The position numbers were made by a program, and so were the translations under genes. Below, piece after piece: positions 1-6,763 of a stretch of 13,837 bases of DNA. Position 1 is the stretch's first letter. Each line of letters opens with the position of its first letter. The notes under the pieces were generated by a model. It did no database searches. It saw only the letters and a list, made by a program, of their open reading frames with translations, and was not told the origin of the DNA. The DNA is from Candidatus Eiseniibacteriota bacterium (GTDB lineage Bacteria > Eisenbacteria > RBG-16-71-46), in contig VBPB01000240.1 in NCBI GenBank assembly GCA_005893365.1, positions 1 through 13,837 on the forward strand, written 5' to 3'.

Positions 1-428
1 GAGGCGACGATGCCCGCGGCATCGACCATGGCCGGGAGTCCGTGGAGCCTGGGGTCGTTGGGGAACGCCCACAGCAGGACGCTCCATTCGGGCACCCACA
101 CGAAGGGCGGTCCGACACGCGGCGCGATCAGGTTCGAGGAACCTGCCTCCCTCGCCTGGCGCGCGGCCTTGTCGGAGGCGGCGAACAGGGTGCCGTGGTA
201 GATCTGATCGTCGGCTGTCCCTCCTGGCGGCGCGAGACCCGCGAGCATCACCACGCTGCAGGAGGAACCGGGCTTGTAGTGGAGCTGAGTCACGCGGCAG
301 CGGGCGACGCGGAGGCGCTGGTGCGGGTCGAGCGCCCGCTCGAGCACCCCGGGGGCGCGCTCCTCGTCCAGCATCACGCCGAGCTGGGGGAACTCCGCGA
401 GCGCGGCCACGTTGTCGTCGGGTCTCAT
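1..428 (-). CDS. APH-fold phosphotransferase family protein, N-terminal part (runs off left edge)
   Basis: An open frame starts at ATG 428 and stays open to the window edge, giving 142 residues with the C-terminus missing. A GAGGAG ribosome-binding site at 432-437 supports the start. The segment around residues 41-63 (VARCRVTQLHYKPGSSC, then hydrophobic residues) resembles the first N-lobe strands of APH-fold phosphotransferases, where a YKPG-x-x-C stretch is common. A K/R-rich helix and a PRVGPPFVWVPEW stretch (residues 103-115) follow, as in the linker to the C-lobe. The catalytic loop and metal-binding Asp would lie beyond the edge, so activity and substrate cannot be judged. It starts 27 nt after the permease stop, so it is probably the next gene of the efflux operon. 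The family is inferred from pattern only. The same V-x-x-C-R-V start of the N-lobe appears in the APH-like protein at 5747-6763. Confidence 0.7.
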   Translation of the reverse strand, partial: MRPDDNVAALAEFPQLGVMLDEERAPGVLERALDPHQRLRVARCRVTQLHYKPGSSCSVVMLAGLAPPGGTADDQIYHGTLFAASDKAARQAREAGSSNLIAPRVGPPFVWVPEWSVLLWAFPNDPRLHGLPAMVDAAGIVA

Positions 429-455
429 CCGCTCCTCGTCGGTCAGAGACGTCGC

Positions 456-1691
456 TTATTCGTAGCGGAGGGCCTCGACCGGGTCGAGACGCGCCGCACG
501 CCGCGCCGGGTAGAGACCGAACACGATTCCGACCACGGCGGAGATCCCGAACGAGACAATCACGCTGCCGAACGAGATCACGGTCTGCCAGCCGGCGAAC
601 AGGTTGATCGCTTTCGCCATGATCGCGCCGAGCATGATCCCGATCAGGCCGCCGCCGACGCTCACCAGCACGGTCTCGTTGAGGAACTGGTTCATCACGT
701 CGCGCTCGGTGGCGCCCACCGCGCGGCGGATGCCGATCTCCCGCGTGCGCTCGGTGACGCTGGCCAGCATGATGTTCATGATCCCGATTCCGCCCACCAG
801 CAGCGAGATCGCGGCGATCGAGCCCATCACCACGTTGAACAGGCGCTGGGTGCGCTGGCTCTGGGCGAGGAGCTCGGCGGGGATCACGATCTCGAAATCG
901 GGAGCGCCGCGATGGGTGCGGCGGATCATGCGCTTCACCACTTCGGCGGTCGCGACCACCTGGCCCTGGTCGGCGACCTGGACGGCGATCTCGTCGACGG
1001 ACTGGGGGTGGTCGGGGTCGGTGAACCGCTTCAGCGCGGCGGTGATGGGAATGTAGATGTCGCGGTTGATGTCGCGAATCCGGATCGGACCGCTCCCGCC
1101 CTTGAGGTTCCGGCCCCCCATGAGCCCCACCACCGTGAACCACGTGTCGTCGATCTTGATCCGCCGGTTGATGGGATCGGCGAAGCCAAACAGGTCCTTT
1201 CGCACGTCGGCGCCGATCACGCACACGCGCTTGGCGTCGCGCACGTCGAGCGCGCTGATGAAGCGGCCCTCGGCCGGCCTCAGGTGGGTGATCCGCTGAT
1301 AGCCGTCGTCGGTCCCGACGACGTGTCCGTTCGCGTCCTTGCTGCCGCGCGCGATGTCCGCCTCGAGGTAGCGCAGCGGGCTCACGCCGAGCGCGTTCGG
1401 CAGCCCGGCGGCGATGGTCTGCGCATCGAGGTAGGTGAGGCCGTCGGCGGAGGCCTTCTCGGCCAGGTCCGCCTGGGCGCCCGTGAGCTGGACCTGCCGG
1501 ACCCGGATGTTGTTGGTGCCGAGCTGCCGGATCTGCTCGATCGCCGAGCGGCGCGCCCCCTCGCCGATCGAGAGCATCGAGACCACGGCGGCGACGCCGA
1601 AGATCACGCCGAGCGTGGTCAGCGCCGACCGCAGCTTGTGGGAGAGGACGTTCTCGATCCCGATCTCGAGCGCCTCACGATACGGCATCAT
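456..1691 (-). CDS. MacB/FtsX-type ABC transporter permease
   Basis: This 411-residue inner-membrane protein has the MacB layout: TM1 near residues 23-42, a large periplasmic (MacB_PCD-type) domain at about 43-282, then three helices near 284-310, 339-361 and 371-393. The family signature VTERTREIGIRRAVGA (312-327), a cytoplasmic coupling segment, and the C-terminal motif YPARRAARLDPVEALRYE are both present. The length fits a stand-alone permease without fused ATPase. Family members use ATP hydrolysis by a partner subunit to drive export through a fusion protein and TolC; the partner ATPase gene is not in this window. Two ATGs are adjacent (1691 and 1688); I chose the first, with a GAGG-type site a few bases upstream. 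The stop is TAA. It follows the fusion-protein gene after 107 nt and is followed 27 nt later by the APH-fold gene at the edge. Substrate is unknown. Confidence 0.93.
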   Translation of the reverse strand: MMPYREALEIGIENVLSHKLRSALTTLGVIFGVAAVVSMLSIGEGARRSAIEQIRQLGTNNIRVRQVQLTGAQADLAEKASADGLTYLDAQTIAAGLPNALGVSPLRYLEADIARGSKDANGHVVGTDDGYQRITHLRPAEGRFISALDVRDAKRVCVIGADVRKDLFGFADPINRRIKIDDTWFTVVGLMGGRNLKGGSGPIRIRDINRDIYIPITAALKRFTDPDHPQSVDEIAVQVADQGQVVATAEVVKRMIRRTHRGAPDFEIVIPAELLAQSQRTQRLFNVVMGSIAAISLLVGGIGIMNIMLASVTERTREIGIRRAVGATERDVMNQFLNETVLVSVGGGLIGIMLGAIMAKAINLFAGWQTVISFGSVIVSFGISAVVGIVFGLYPARRAARLDPVEALRYE

Positions 1692-1798
1692 GAGGCGATC
1701 CTCGCGCGCCGGCCGCGGAACCGATGCGCCGTCGGAGGCAGGTGGTGCGCCATCGCCTCGTGCGCCATCGCCTCGTGCGCCATCGCCTCGCGCCCCAT
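1688..1798 (-). CDS. Candidate small ORF of 36 aa with MAHEA repeats
   Basis: Directly after the fusion-protein TAG, and in the same frame, an ATG opens a 36-codon frame. Its stop TGA overlaps the permease ATG in an ATGA arrangement. The first half consists of the pentapeptide MAHEA (first copy MGREA), encoded by a 15-bp tandem repeat; the second half is Arg-rich. The exact fit between the two flanking genes could allow termination-reinitiation coupling, or the stretch could be a former C-terminal tail of the fusion protein cut off by the TAG. There is no good ribosome-binding site and I recognise no homologue. It may simply be repeat DNA that happens to be open. Confidence 0.25.
   Translation of the reverse strand: MGREAMAHEAMAHEAMAHHLPPTAHRFRGRRARIAS
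1745..1789. repeat. 15-bp tandem repeat, three exact copies
   Basis: Three identical copies of gtgcgccatcgcctc (plus strand) occur at 1745-1759, 1760-1774 and 1775-1789, with a degenerate fourth at 1790-1799. They fill about half of the 107-nt gap between the fusion-protein stop and the permease start. Because the unit is a multiple of three, copy-number change would keep any frame through it. No inverted symmetry or terminator character was seen. Confidence 0.9.
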
Positions 1799-2293
1799 CT
1801 AGATCGACCCGGGGCGCGCCAGCAGGACTTCCTCGCCGGGGCTCAAGTGCTTGGTCACGATGGTGACCCGGTCGTTGCTCTCGCCGAGCTCGACCGGGCG
1901 CTCCTGGACGCGGTCCCGACCCTTGACGTAGACGAAGGGCTGGTCCTTCTCGTCGAAGAACACCGCTTCCATCGGCACGTAGATGGCCTGCTCGAGCTCG
2001 CTCGAGACGATGTCGACCGTGGCGGTGAGTCCGGGCTTGAGGCGTGGGTCGCTGGCGAGCACCTTCACGGTGACGTCGAAGACGCGGGCGCCGCTCGGCT
2101 TCCCGGTGGCGCGACTGATCCTGCGCTTGGCCAGGTTGCCGATGGTGACGACCTCGCCCTTGAAGTGGACGCCGGGGAAGGCATCGAGCGTGATCTCCGC
2201 CGGCAGCCCGACCCGCACCTTGGAGAGATCGACCTCGCTGATCTGGGCGTCGACCAGCATCGACGAGATGTCGGGCAGGTAGAGGAGGTCCAT
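1799..2293 (-). CDS. Membrane-fusion protein (HlyD/MacA-like), C-terminal half, separate frame
   Basis: This frame holds the C-terminal half of a periplasmic adaptor. DLLYLPDISSMLVDAQI begins the beta-barrel region, followed by SKVRVGLPAEITLDAFP and KPGLTATVDI, typical of RND/MacA-type adaptors. A membrane-proximal stretch (IYVPMEAVF) and a normal C-terminus follow. The ATG at 2293 gives 164 residues, but it lies inside the conserved domain and is probably not a true start: the open frame continues upstream only to a TGA near 2330, and the N-terminal half sits in another frame just upstream. Together the halves give about 410 residues, slightly short for the family. The stop is TAG at 1799-1801. 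Confidence 0.85.
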   Translation of the reverse strand: MDLLYLPDISSMLVDAQISEVDLSKVRVGLPAEITLDAFPGVHFKGEVVTIGNLAKRRISRATGKPSGARVFDVTVKVLASDPRLKPGLTATVDIVSSELEQAIYVPMEAVFFDEKDQPFVYVKGRDRVQERPVELGESNDRVTIVTKHLSPGEEVLLARPGSI

Positions 2294-2300
2294 GCCCTCG

Positions 2301-3038
2301 AACCACCAGACCCGCGCGGGGAGCGCGGATCACGCCCTGATTCAGCTTCCGGAACTGCTCGGCCATGGCACGGCCGGCGCGCTCGACGTTGGCCTTCGCC
2401 GCATCCACCGCCGCCGCCATGGCGCGGGTCTGGGACTTGGCGCTGAGGTAGGCGAGCCGCGCGTCATCCACTTCGCTCTGCTGGATGTAGCCCTTCTTCG
2501 CGAGCTCGGGAAGCGACTCATAGTGTTTGCGCGCCGCCTCCTCCTTGTTCATCTGGGACTCCTGGTCGCTCTGGGCCTTCTTGAGGTTCGCGCGCTCCAC
2601 GTCGAGCGCGGACTGCGCCTCGCCGGTCGCGATCACGTACTTCTGAGACTCGAAGACGATCAGCCGGTCGCCGGTCCGGACGTAGGTGCCCTCCGGAACC
2701 AGCCACTGGATCTGCTTGTCGGTGACGGCGCTGATGGTGACCTGGCTCAGGGCCCTGAGCTCACCCGACTCGGTCACCTTGACGGTGACCTGCCCGCGCT
2801 TGACCTTGGTGGTCGGGATCCGGTCGAGCTCCCGCCCCTTGCCCAACAGCGCCCAGGCGCCGACCACTGCGGCCAGCGCCACCAGCGCCACCGCCATCAG
2901 GGCCGCGCTCCCGCGAGGGCGCTCACGCCACGTCTGCCACGCTCTCGCAGCCTTCGATCCGTTCCGGTTTCGCGGGTGCGGCTCGGTGCTGGGGTTCGAA
3001 GCCTCGTGATTCATGGTCTCCTCGTGAGGTTGGGTCAT
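2301..3038 (-). CDS. Membrane-fusion protein (HlyD/MacA-like), N-terminal half, frame broken near 2300
   Basis: Residues 1-43 are polar and cytoplasmic, a single membrane anchor spans about 44-66, the first lipoyl half follows at 80-130, a coiled-coil hairpin at about 135-230, and the second lipoyl half begins with IRAPRAGLVV (237-246). After that the frame yields Arg/Pro-rich non-family sequence, while the true continuation appears one frame away at 2293. This part should join TolC to the permease in the periplasm. ATG 3038 overlaps the TolC stop as ATGA; an alternative ATG at 3014 has its own GAGGAG site, so the start is not certain. The original frame happens to stay open through the rest of the gene and is the same frame as the permease, so a gene caller may report a false 860-residue fusion. 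Confidence 0.85.
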
Positions 3039-4939
3039 GGGGCCAGGGCGAGGCCGGTCAGGCTCTCGAGCGCGCTCAACTCGCCGTGGTAGTCGGCCAC
3101 GCGACGGGCATGCTGATTCCGGCTCTTGAGCAGCGCCTCGCGCGCGTCCGTGATGTCGAGGTTGGAGGCCCGCCCCAGCTTGAACATGGTGTTGGCGAAG
3201 TCGAGCTTCTCCTCGGCCACCGCAATGCTGCGGTCGACCGACGTGATCTCCTCGGCGATGCTGTGGAGCGAGCGCACCGCGTCGCGGATCGCGAGGGTGA
3301 TCTCGCGCTCGAGGATCACGCGCCGGTCGGCCTCCTGCCCGAGCTCGAGTTCGGCGATCTCCGTTGCCGCCGCGGCTTCGCGTCCGAACAGCGGGTAGGT
3401 GAGGGTGACGCCTCCCCCCCAGTCGGTGTCGCGCGATTGGATGCTGGTGGTGTGGTCGTGATCCAGTCGCTTCGCGAAGCTGGCGGTGAGGTCGAGGTTC
3501 GGCAAGGTCGCGTTCCGTGTCACCCGGAGGCGCAGCTGACGCTGCCGGATGGCCGCGTCCGCGGCCTCCAGCGGCGGGCTCTTCGCCAGCGCCAGCGCGA
3601 TCAACTGCTCGACGTCCAGGTCGACGGGGCGGAACGCGAGCTGGGAGTCGGCCACCTGGATCGAATCCCGGATCGGCAGCCCCATCGCGTTCTTGATCTG
3701 GTCGAGGGCGAGTTGGTAGTCCTTCTCGGCGCTCGCGAGCGAGGCCCGGTCGTCGGCGAGACGGATCTCGGCGCTCAGGACATCGCGTCGCGTCGCCAGC
3801 TTGGCGTCCAGCAACGCCTGAGACGCTTCGACCAGGGCGGAATCGCCGTGGAGCGCATCCTCCGCCACCCGCACGATCTCACGCGTCCGGAGCACGTCGT
3901 AGTACGCGAGCCTCGCCCGGTGCGTCGTCTGCCGAACCTCCTCCGCCAGCAGGCTCTCCTGGGTTTGGCGGGTCAAGTCGGCGTCCTCGATCGGGCTGCG
4001 CGCCACGACGCGACTGTCGCGCAGGATCGGCTGCCGTACCGCCGCCCGGAGAAAGGTGCTCCGCTGATCGAGGGCCGAGGAGCCCCGGAGCCAGCTCATG
4101 TCGCGCGTGACGTCGACCCTGGCGCCGGTCGGCAACAACGCCGTGACGCCGCCCACCAGGGCGCGGGTCTGGGTCGAGGTCTCGAGGCCGGGGCGCAGCC
4201 CGCCCGTCCACGAGGTGTCGTCCGCGGCCAGGGCCCGAGCGCCGCTGCCCGACAGCGAGAGCGCGGGATGGAACCGGCCGTAGCTACCCCAGTGGGCGCG
4301 CTCGGCCTTGCCGCGCTCGCGCGCGGCGATGCGCAGCGTGAGATTCCGAGCCAGCGCGATCCGCTCGCAGTCCTCCTGCCCCAGCGGCCGCTCGAGCGCC
4401 GCGGCGATCTCGCGATCGTCGTAGGGGACCAGCCGGCGCTCGCGAATCCCCGCCGGGTCGCTCGCCTGCCCGGCAGCGGGCGCGGCCGGCGCCGGCGTTC
4501 GAGTCGTCGCGCGCGCCTGCCCGGCAGCGGGCGCGGCCGGCACCGGCGTTCGAGTCGTGGCGCGCGCGTGCCCGGCGGCGGGCGCAGCCGGCACCGGGGT
4601 TCGAGTGGTATCGCGCGCCTGCCTGGCAGGGGGCGCGGCCGGCACCGGCGTTCGAGTGGTATCGCGCGCCTGCGCGGCAGCGGGCGCGGCCGGCACCGGC
4701 GTTCGAGTGGTATCGCGCGCCTGCCCGGCAGCGGGCGCGGCCGGCACCGGCGTTCGAGTCGTATCGCGCGCCTGCCCGGCAGCGGGCGCGGCCGGTTGCG
4801 GCGCATGTCCGGCCGACGAGTCGATCGCCTGCGGCGTCAGGACGAAGCGGTGCGGCACTTCTCCGAACGCGGGGCCTCCCGGCGCGATGGCGAAGAGGAC
4901 GCCGAACGCGGCGAGCCACCCGATCCCAATCGAGCGCAT
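3035..4939 (-). CDS. TolC-type outer-membrane efflux protein with Pro/Ala-rich repeat insert
   Basis: This 634-residue protein starts with a signal peptide (about residues 1-26, cleavage likely after AFG). A low-complexity tandem repeat follows (about 49-160), then a full outer-membrane efflux protein domain (about 175-634). The domain shows the usual duplicated helix/strand pattern: coiled helices around LAEEVRQTTHRARLAYYDVL and LDAKLATRRDVLSAEIRLA, the matching second-half helices (VAEEKLDFANTMFKLGRAS, DITDAREALLKSRNQ), and strand segments such as LPNLDLTASFAKRLD and GGGVTLTYPLFG. TolC proteins form the trimeric outer-membrane and periplasmic duct of efflux and secretion systems. Without the repeat the length is typical of the family. 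The start ATG lies 1 nt after the DUF5666 stop and has only a weak ribosome-binding site, suggesting translational coupling. The gene ends in an ATGA overlap with the fusion protein. Confidence 0.93.
   Translation of the reverse strand: MRSIGIGWLAAFGVLFAIAPGGPAFGEVPHRFVLTPQAIDSSAGHAPQPAAPAAGQARDTTRTPVPAAPAAGQARDTTRTPVPAAPAAAQARDTTRTPVPAAPPARQARDTTRTPVPAAPAAGHARATTRTPVPAAPAAGQARATTRTPAPAAPAAGQASDPAGIRERRLVPYDDREIAAALERPLGQEDCERIALARNLTLRIAARERGKAERAHWGSYGRFHPALSLSGSGARALAADDTSWTGGLRPGLETSTQTRALVGGVTALLPTGARVDVTRDMSWLRGSSALDQRSTFLRAAVRQPILRDSRVVARSPIEDADLTRQTQESLLAEEVRQTTHRARLAYYDVLRTREIVRVAEDALHGDSALVEASQALLDAKLATRRDVLSAEIRLADDRASLASAEKDYQLALDQIKNAMGLPIRDSIQVADSQLAFRPVDLDVEQLIALALAKSPPLEAADAAIRQRQLRLRVTRNATLPNLDLTASFAKRLDHDHTTSIQSRDTDWGGGVTLTYPLFGREAAAATEIAELELGQEADRRVILEREITLAIRDAVRSLHSIAEEITSVDRSIAVAEEKLDFANTMFKLGRASNLDITDAREALLKSRNQHARRVADYHGELSALESLTGLALAP
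4461..4795. repeat. 51-bp coding tandem repeat (17-residue unit) in the TolC-type gene
   Basis: About 6.5 copies of a 51-bp unit encode PAAPAAGQARDTTRTPV. There are six full copies plus a partial seventh (PAAPAAGQASDPAGI). Copies differ by a few substitutions (GQ, AQ, RQ, GH; RD or RA; final V or A), so the array is somewhat diverged and not a simple assembly stutter. The unit is frame-preserving. It lies between the signal peptide and the efflux domain, so the peptide should sit in the periplasm at the N-terminus of the mature protein. Confidence 0.95.
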
Positions 4940-4940
4940 A

Positions 4941-5537
4941 CTATTTGATCACCGATTTGAGCTTCGTCTTGTCGTCGACGAGGAACCTCGAGCCCATGGC
5001 CGCGATGGTGAGGCGCGTCGGGTTCACGGTCTCGATCTTCCCCACGATCTTGATGCTCTGCTCGATGCCCGGCTTCCGAACGACCTTGCCGCTTTCATCG
5101 TTGATCTCCTTGGCGAGGAACGTCCCATCCTTCAGGTAGGTGCCCTCGACCTTGACGAACCGACCGGGATGGAGGTCCGAGAAGCTCTTGAACTTGCCCG
5201 CGTCGTCGTCGTCGTCGTCGTCGTACTCGACCCCGGCCTTGAGATGGACACGGTAGCGGCCGACGCTGAATTCATGGGCCGCCGGATCGAGGTCGTGGAC
5301 CATCCCGCGGAGCTCCCAGTCGTCGTCGAGGAAGTCCCCGGTGAGGACCTTCACCTCGGTGCAGATCACCGAGAGGTCCTTCTGAGGAATGCCCTCGAGC
5401 TGGATCCACTGGCCGTGCTTCAGGGTCGTGAGGAACGCCGGGGTGGGGCTGGGGTGGCTCGTCTGGGCCGCGGAAGTCGCCGCCGAAACGATCACCGCCA
5501 AGATGCCGGTCAAGACGCTGCCGAAACGAACCTTCAT
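4941..5537 (-). CDS. Secreted DUF5666-like beta-rich protein with poly-Asp stretch
   Basis: This 198-residue protein begins with a signal peptide (MKVRFGSVLTGILAVIVSAATSA, cleaved near residue 24), so it is exported. Repeated short beta units follow (WELRGMVHDLDPAAHEFSVG, GRFVKVEGTYLKDGTF, IKIVGKIETVNPTRLTIAAM), matching the DUF5666 pattern of a G-x-V/I strand, a D/N-P turn and an F/L-x-V strand. Seven Asp residues lie at 106-112. A longer in-frame start exists at 5654, but ATG 5537 is chosen because it gives a clean signal peptide and has GGGAGG 6 nt upstream (5544-5549). The stop TAG is 1 nt before the TolC-type start, so it heads the export operon. The function is not known; an extracytoplasmic accessory role is inferred from position only. 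Confidence 0.8.
   Translation of the reverse strand: MKVRFGSVLTGILAVIVSAATSAAQTSHPSPTPAFLTTLKHGQWIQLEGIPQKDLSVICTEVKVLTGDFLDDDWELRGMVHDLDPAAHEFSVGRYRVHLKAGVEYDDDDDDDAGKFKSFSDLHPGRFVKVEGTYLKDGTFLAKEINDESGKVVRKPGIEQSIKIVGKIETVNPTRLTIAAMGSRFLVDDKTKLKSVIK
5201..5224. repeat. CGT trinucleotide microsatellite (8 units) coding for poly-Asp
   Basis: Eight perfect CGT units on the plus strand read as seven consecutive GAC (Asp) codons on the minus strand, inside the DUF5666-like gene. All Asp codons are identical, which is typical of slippage-prone DNA. Copy-number change would not break the frame. Confidence 0.95.
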
Positions 5538-5543
5538 CTCGAG

Positions 5544-5549
5544 CCTCCC
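5544..5549 (-). promoter_or_regulatory. Ribosome-binding site deciding the DUF5666-like start
   Basis: GGGAGG on the minus strand lies 6 nt upstream of ATG 5537. It favours this start over the longer frame opening at 5654, whose extra residues do not look like a signal peptide. Confidence 0.6.
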
Positions 5550-5652
5550 GGATCCGGCCCGAGGCGCCGACGCTCGAAGGGCGGCGGCCGCCGACCGGTT
5601 TGACGCTGTGACAACGCTATGATGGTAGGGGTCGCCCCCGGCCCTGCGGGTC

Positions 5653-5673
5653 ACCGGGCGATCTCACCCCGGT
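5653..5673. promoter_or_regulatory. Short inverted repeat upstream of export operon, possible operator
   Basis: ACCGGG (5653-5658) and CCCGGT (5668-5673) form 6-bp inverted arms around a 9-nt spacer, about 116-136 nt upstream of the DUF5666-like start and next to the only AT-richer patch of the gap. The left arm can also pair in an alternative stem with TCGCCC at 5632-5637 (partner GGGCGA at 5656-5661). It lacks a T-run in the right place for a minus-strand terminator. In such GC-rich DNA a 6-bp repeat may be chance. Confidence 0.2.
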
Positions 5674-5746
5674 AAAATCGAGGTAACCGCGGCGCTCCCA
5701 CCGGTACCCCCGGCCCGGGGCTCGGCCCGGCGGCTCGAACGCTCCT

Positions 5747-6763
5747 TCACGTGGACGGGTCATGGACGTTGGGGCCGGCGGAAACCCGCCCGGCCAGCAG
5801 CGCGCGCCGGCACTCGCCGAGGAGGCCGTCGACCTTGGGCTCCCATTTCTTCTCGGGACGCGCGACCAGCCGGTCGAGGCCGAGCAGCAGGGCGCAGCCC
5901 ACGAACCATTCGATGTCGCCCCGCCATGCCAATCCATCGGCGGCATAGCCGTCGAGAAGGGCACGACGGACGTGCGCGTAGAGGTCCCGCCTTTCCTCCC
6001 GCAGGACGTAGAACCTCACCGCGTCCGCCAGGAACCCGCCCAGGTCGAGGCCCGGATGGGAGAGGCGACAATGCTCGAATCCGTTGAGGTAGAAGCGCTT
6101 CCGGGCGCAGGTGACCGCATCCCACCGCAGCTGGCCGTACACCGGCCGGTACTCCCAGGACTCGAGGTCGCGGAAGCCCCGAACGACGAGCGCCACGCAT
6201 TCGTGGAGCTGCTCGAGACGGCGGGGTCCCGACGAAGCCAGCCGGCTCTCGATCCTCCGTCCCGCATCCCGGCAACGCTCGCAGGCCTCCTCCGCAGTCT
6301 CCAGGACCGCGAGGCCGACTTGGCTTGCGTGCAGGATCCGCAGGCCGCCGCCCACGGCGGCGAACACCTTTGCCAGTCGAATCGGCGTGTCGATCGACCT
6401 GACGCGGTCCTTGAAGGCGATCGTCGGATGCCACTCGAGGAGCACGATCGAAGGCTGATCCAGGATCGTCAGGGGCTTCGGCACGCGCATGGTCTCGTGG
6501 TTCTTGAACGCTCCGTTGCCGAGCTGATGCGAGACCACGAACTCCGTCCGGCCCAAGTGCGGAGGCAGCAGGCGTCCCTTGAGCAGCACCGTCCTCGTGC
6601 CGCCGGAGCCGGGTCGGCGCAGCTTCACGGCGTAGGTCAGTTCGCGTTCCACCTCTCGGTCGCCGACCTCGCTCGACGCGTAGACGCGGCAGGATTCCAC
6701 CGACACTCGCTGCTTGGAAGGCTTCGCTGGCGGCGTCCCCCAGGTCGGCGCGCTCCCGCGCAT
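5747..6763 (-). CDS. APH-fold protein with degenerate active site (predicted pseudokinase)
   Basis: This 338-residue frame starts at ATG 6763. Residues about 19-64 (VSVESCRVYASSE, then TYAVKLRR and TRTVLLKGR) look like an APH-type N-lobe with a candidate Lys at 62. The linker region has VPKPLTILDQPSIVLLEW (94-111). At the catalytic loop, where the family has HGD-x-x-x-x-N, this protein has YGQLRWDAV (209-217), so the His and the catalytic Asp are gone. At the metal-binding position the usual I-D-F/L is FYLNGFEHC (224-232), with Gly at the aligned Asp. The downstream PGLDLGGFLADAV (237-249) keeps the family's structural D-x-x-x-F-L pattern. I infer an inactive or altered enzyme, perhaps a binding or scaffold protein. 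ATG 6763 has only a weak ribosome-binding site and lies inside the GHKL frame, so the true product may be a GHKL-APH fusion. The fold is an inference from motif order. Confidence 0.7.
   Translation of the reverse strand: MRGSAPTWGTPPAKPSKQRVSVESCRVYASSEVGDREVERELTYAVKLRRPGSGGTRTVLLKGRLLPPHLGRTEFVVSHQLGNGAFKNHETMRVPKPLTILDQPSIVLLEWHPTIAFKDRVRSIDTPIRLAKVFAAVGGGLRILHASQVGLAVLETAEEACERCRDAGRRIESRLASSGPRRLEQLHECVALVVRGFRDLESWEYRPVYGQLRWDAVTCARKRFYLNGFEHCRLSHPGLDLGGFLADAVRFYVLREERRDLYAHVRRALLDGYAADGLAWRGDIEWFVGCALLLGLDRLVARPEKKWEPKVDGLLGECRRALLAGRVSAGPNVHDPST

Larger units (their letters stand above)
5538..5746. other. 209-nt intergenic gap between signalling cluster and export operon
   Basis: This is the longest non-coding stretch in the window and separates two gene groups read in the same direction. 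It should hold the end of the upstream transcript and the promoter of the export operon, but I see neither a GC hairpin followed by a T-run on the minus strand nor a convincing -35/-10 pair. A lone TTGTCA (minus strand, 5609-5614) resembles a -35 box but lacks a partner. Several GC-rich short inverted repeats occur. An AT-richer patch lies near 5671-5680. Confidence 0.5.

Noticed and set aside
456..3038. A single 860-residue fusion of adaptor and permease
   Set aside because: The middle third (about residues 247-435) is Arg/Pro-rich shadow sequence. The true adaptor C-terminus lies in another frame at 1799-2293, and the permease has its own start at 1691.
4461..4795. CRISPR-like array in the 51-bp repeats
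   Set aside because: The units are contiguous with no unique spacers, and they are in frame within the TolC-type gene.
4941..5654. A 237-residue form of the DUF5666-like protein
   Set aside because: The extra 39 residues are low-complexity and would bury the signal peptide. ATG 5537 has a well-spaced ribosome-binding site.
5538..5746. Rho-independent terminator or sigma-70 promoter in the gap
   Set aside because: The GC hairpins lack a following T-run on the minus strand. The only -35-like box (TTGTCA, 5609-5614) has no -10 partner at a sensible distance.
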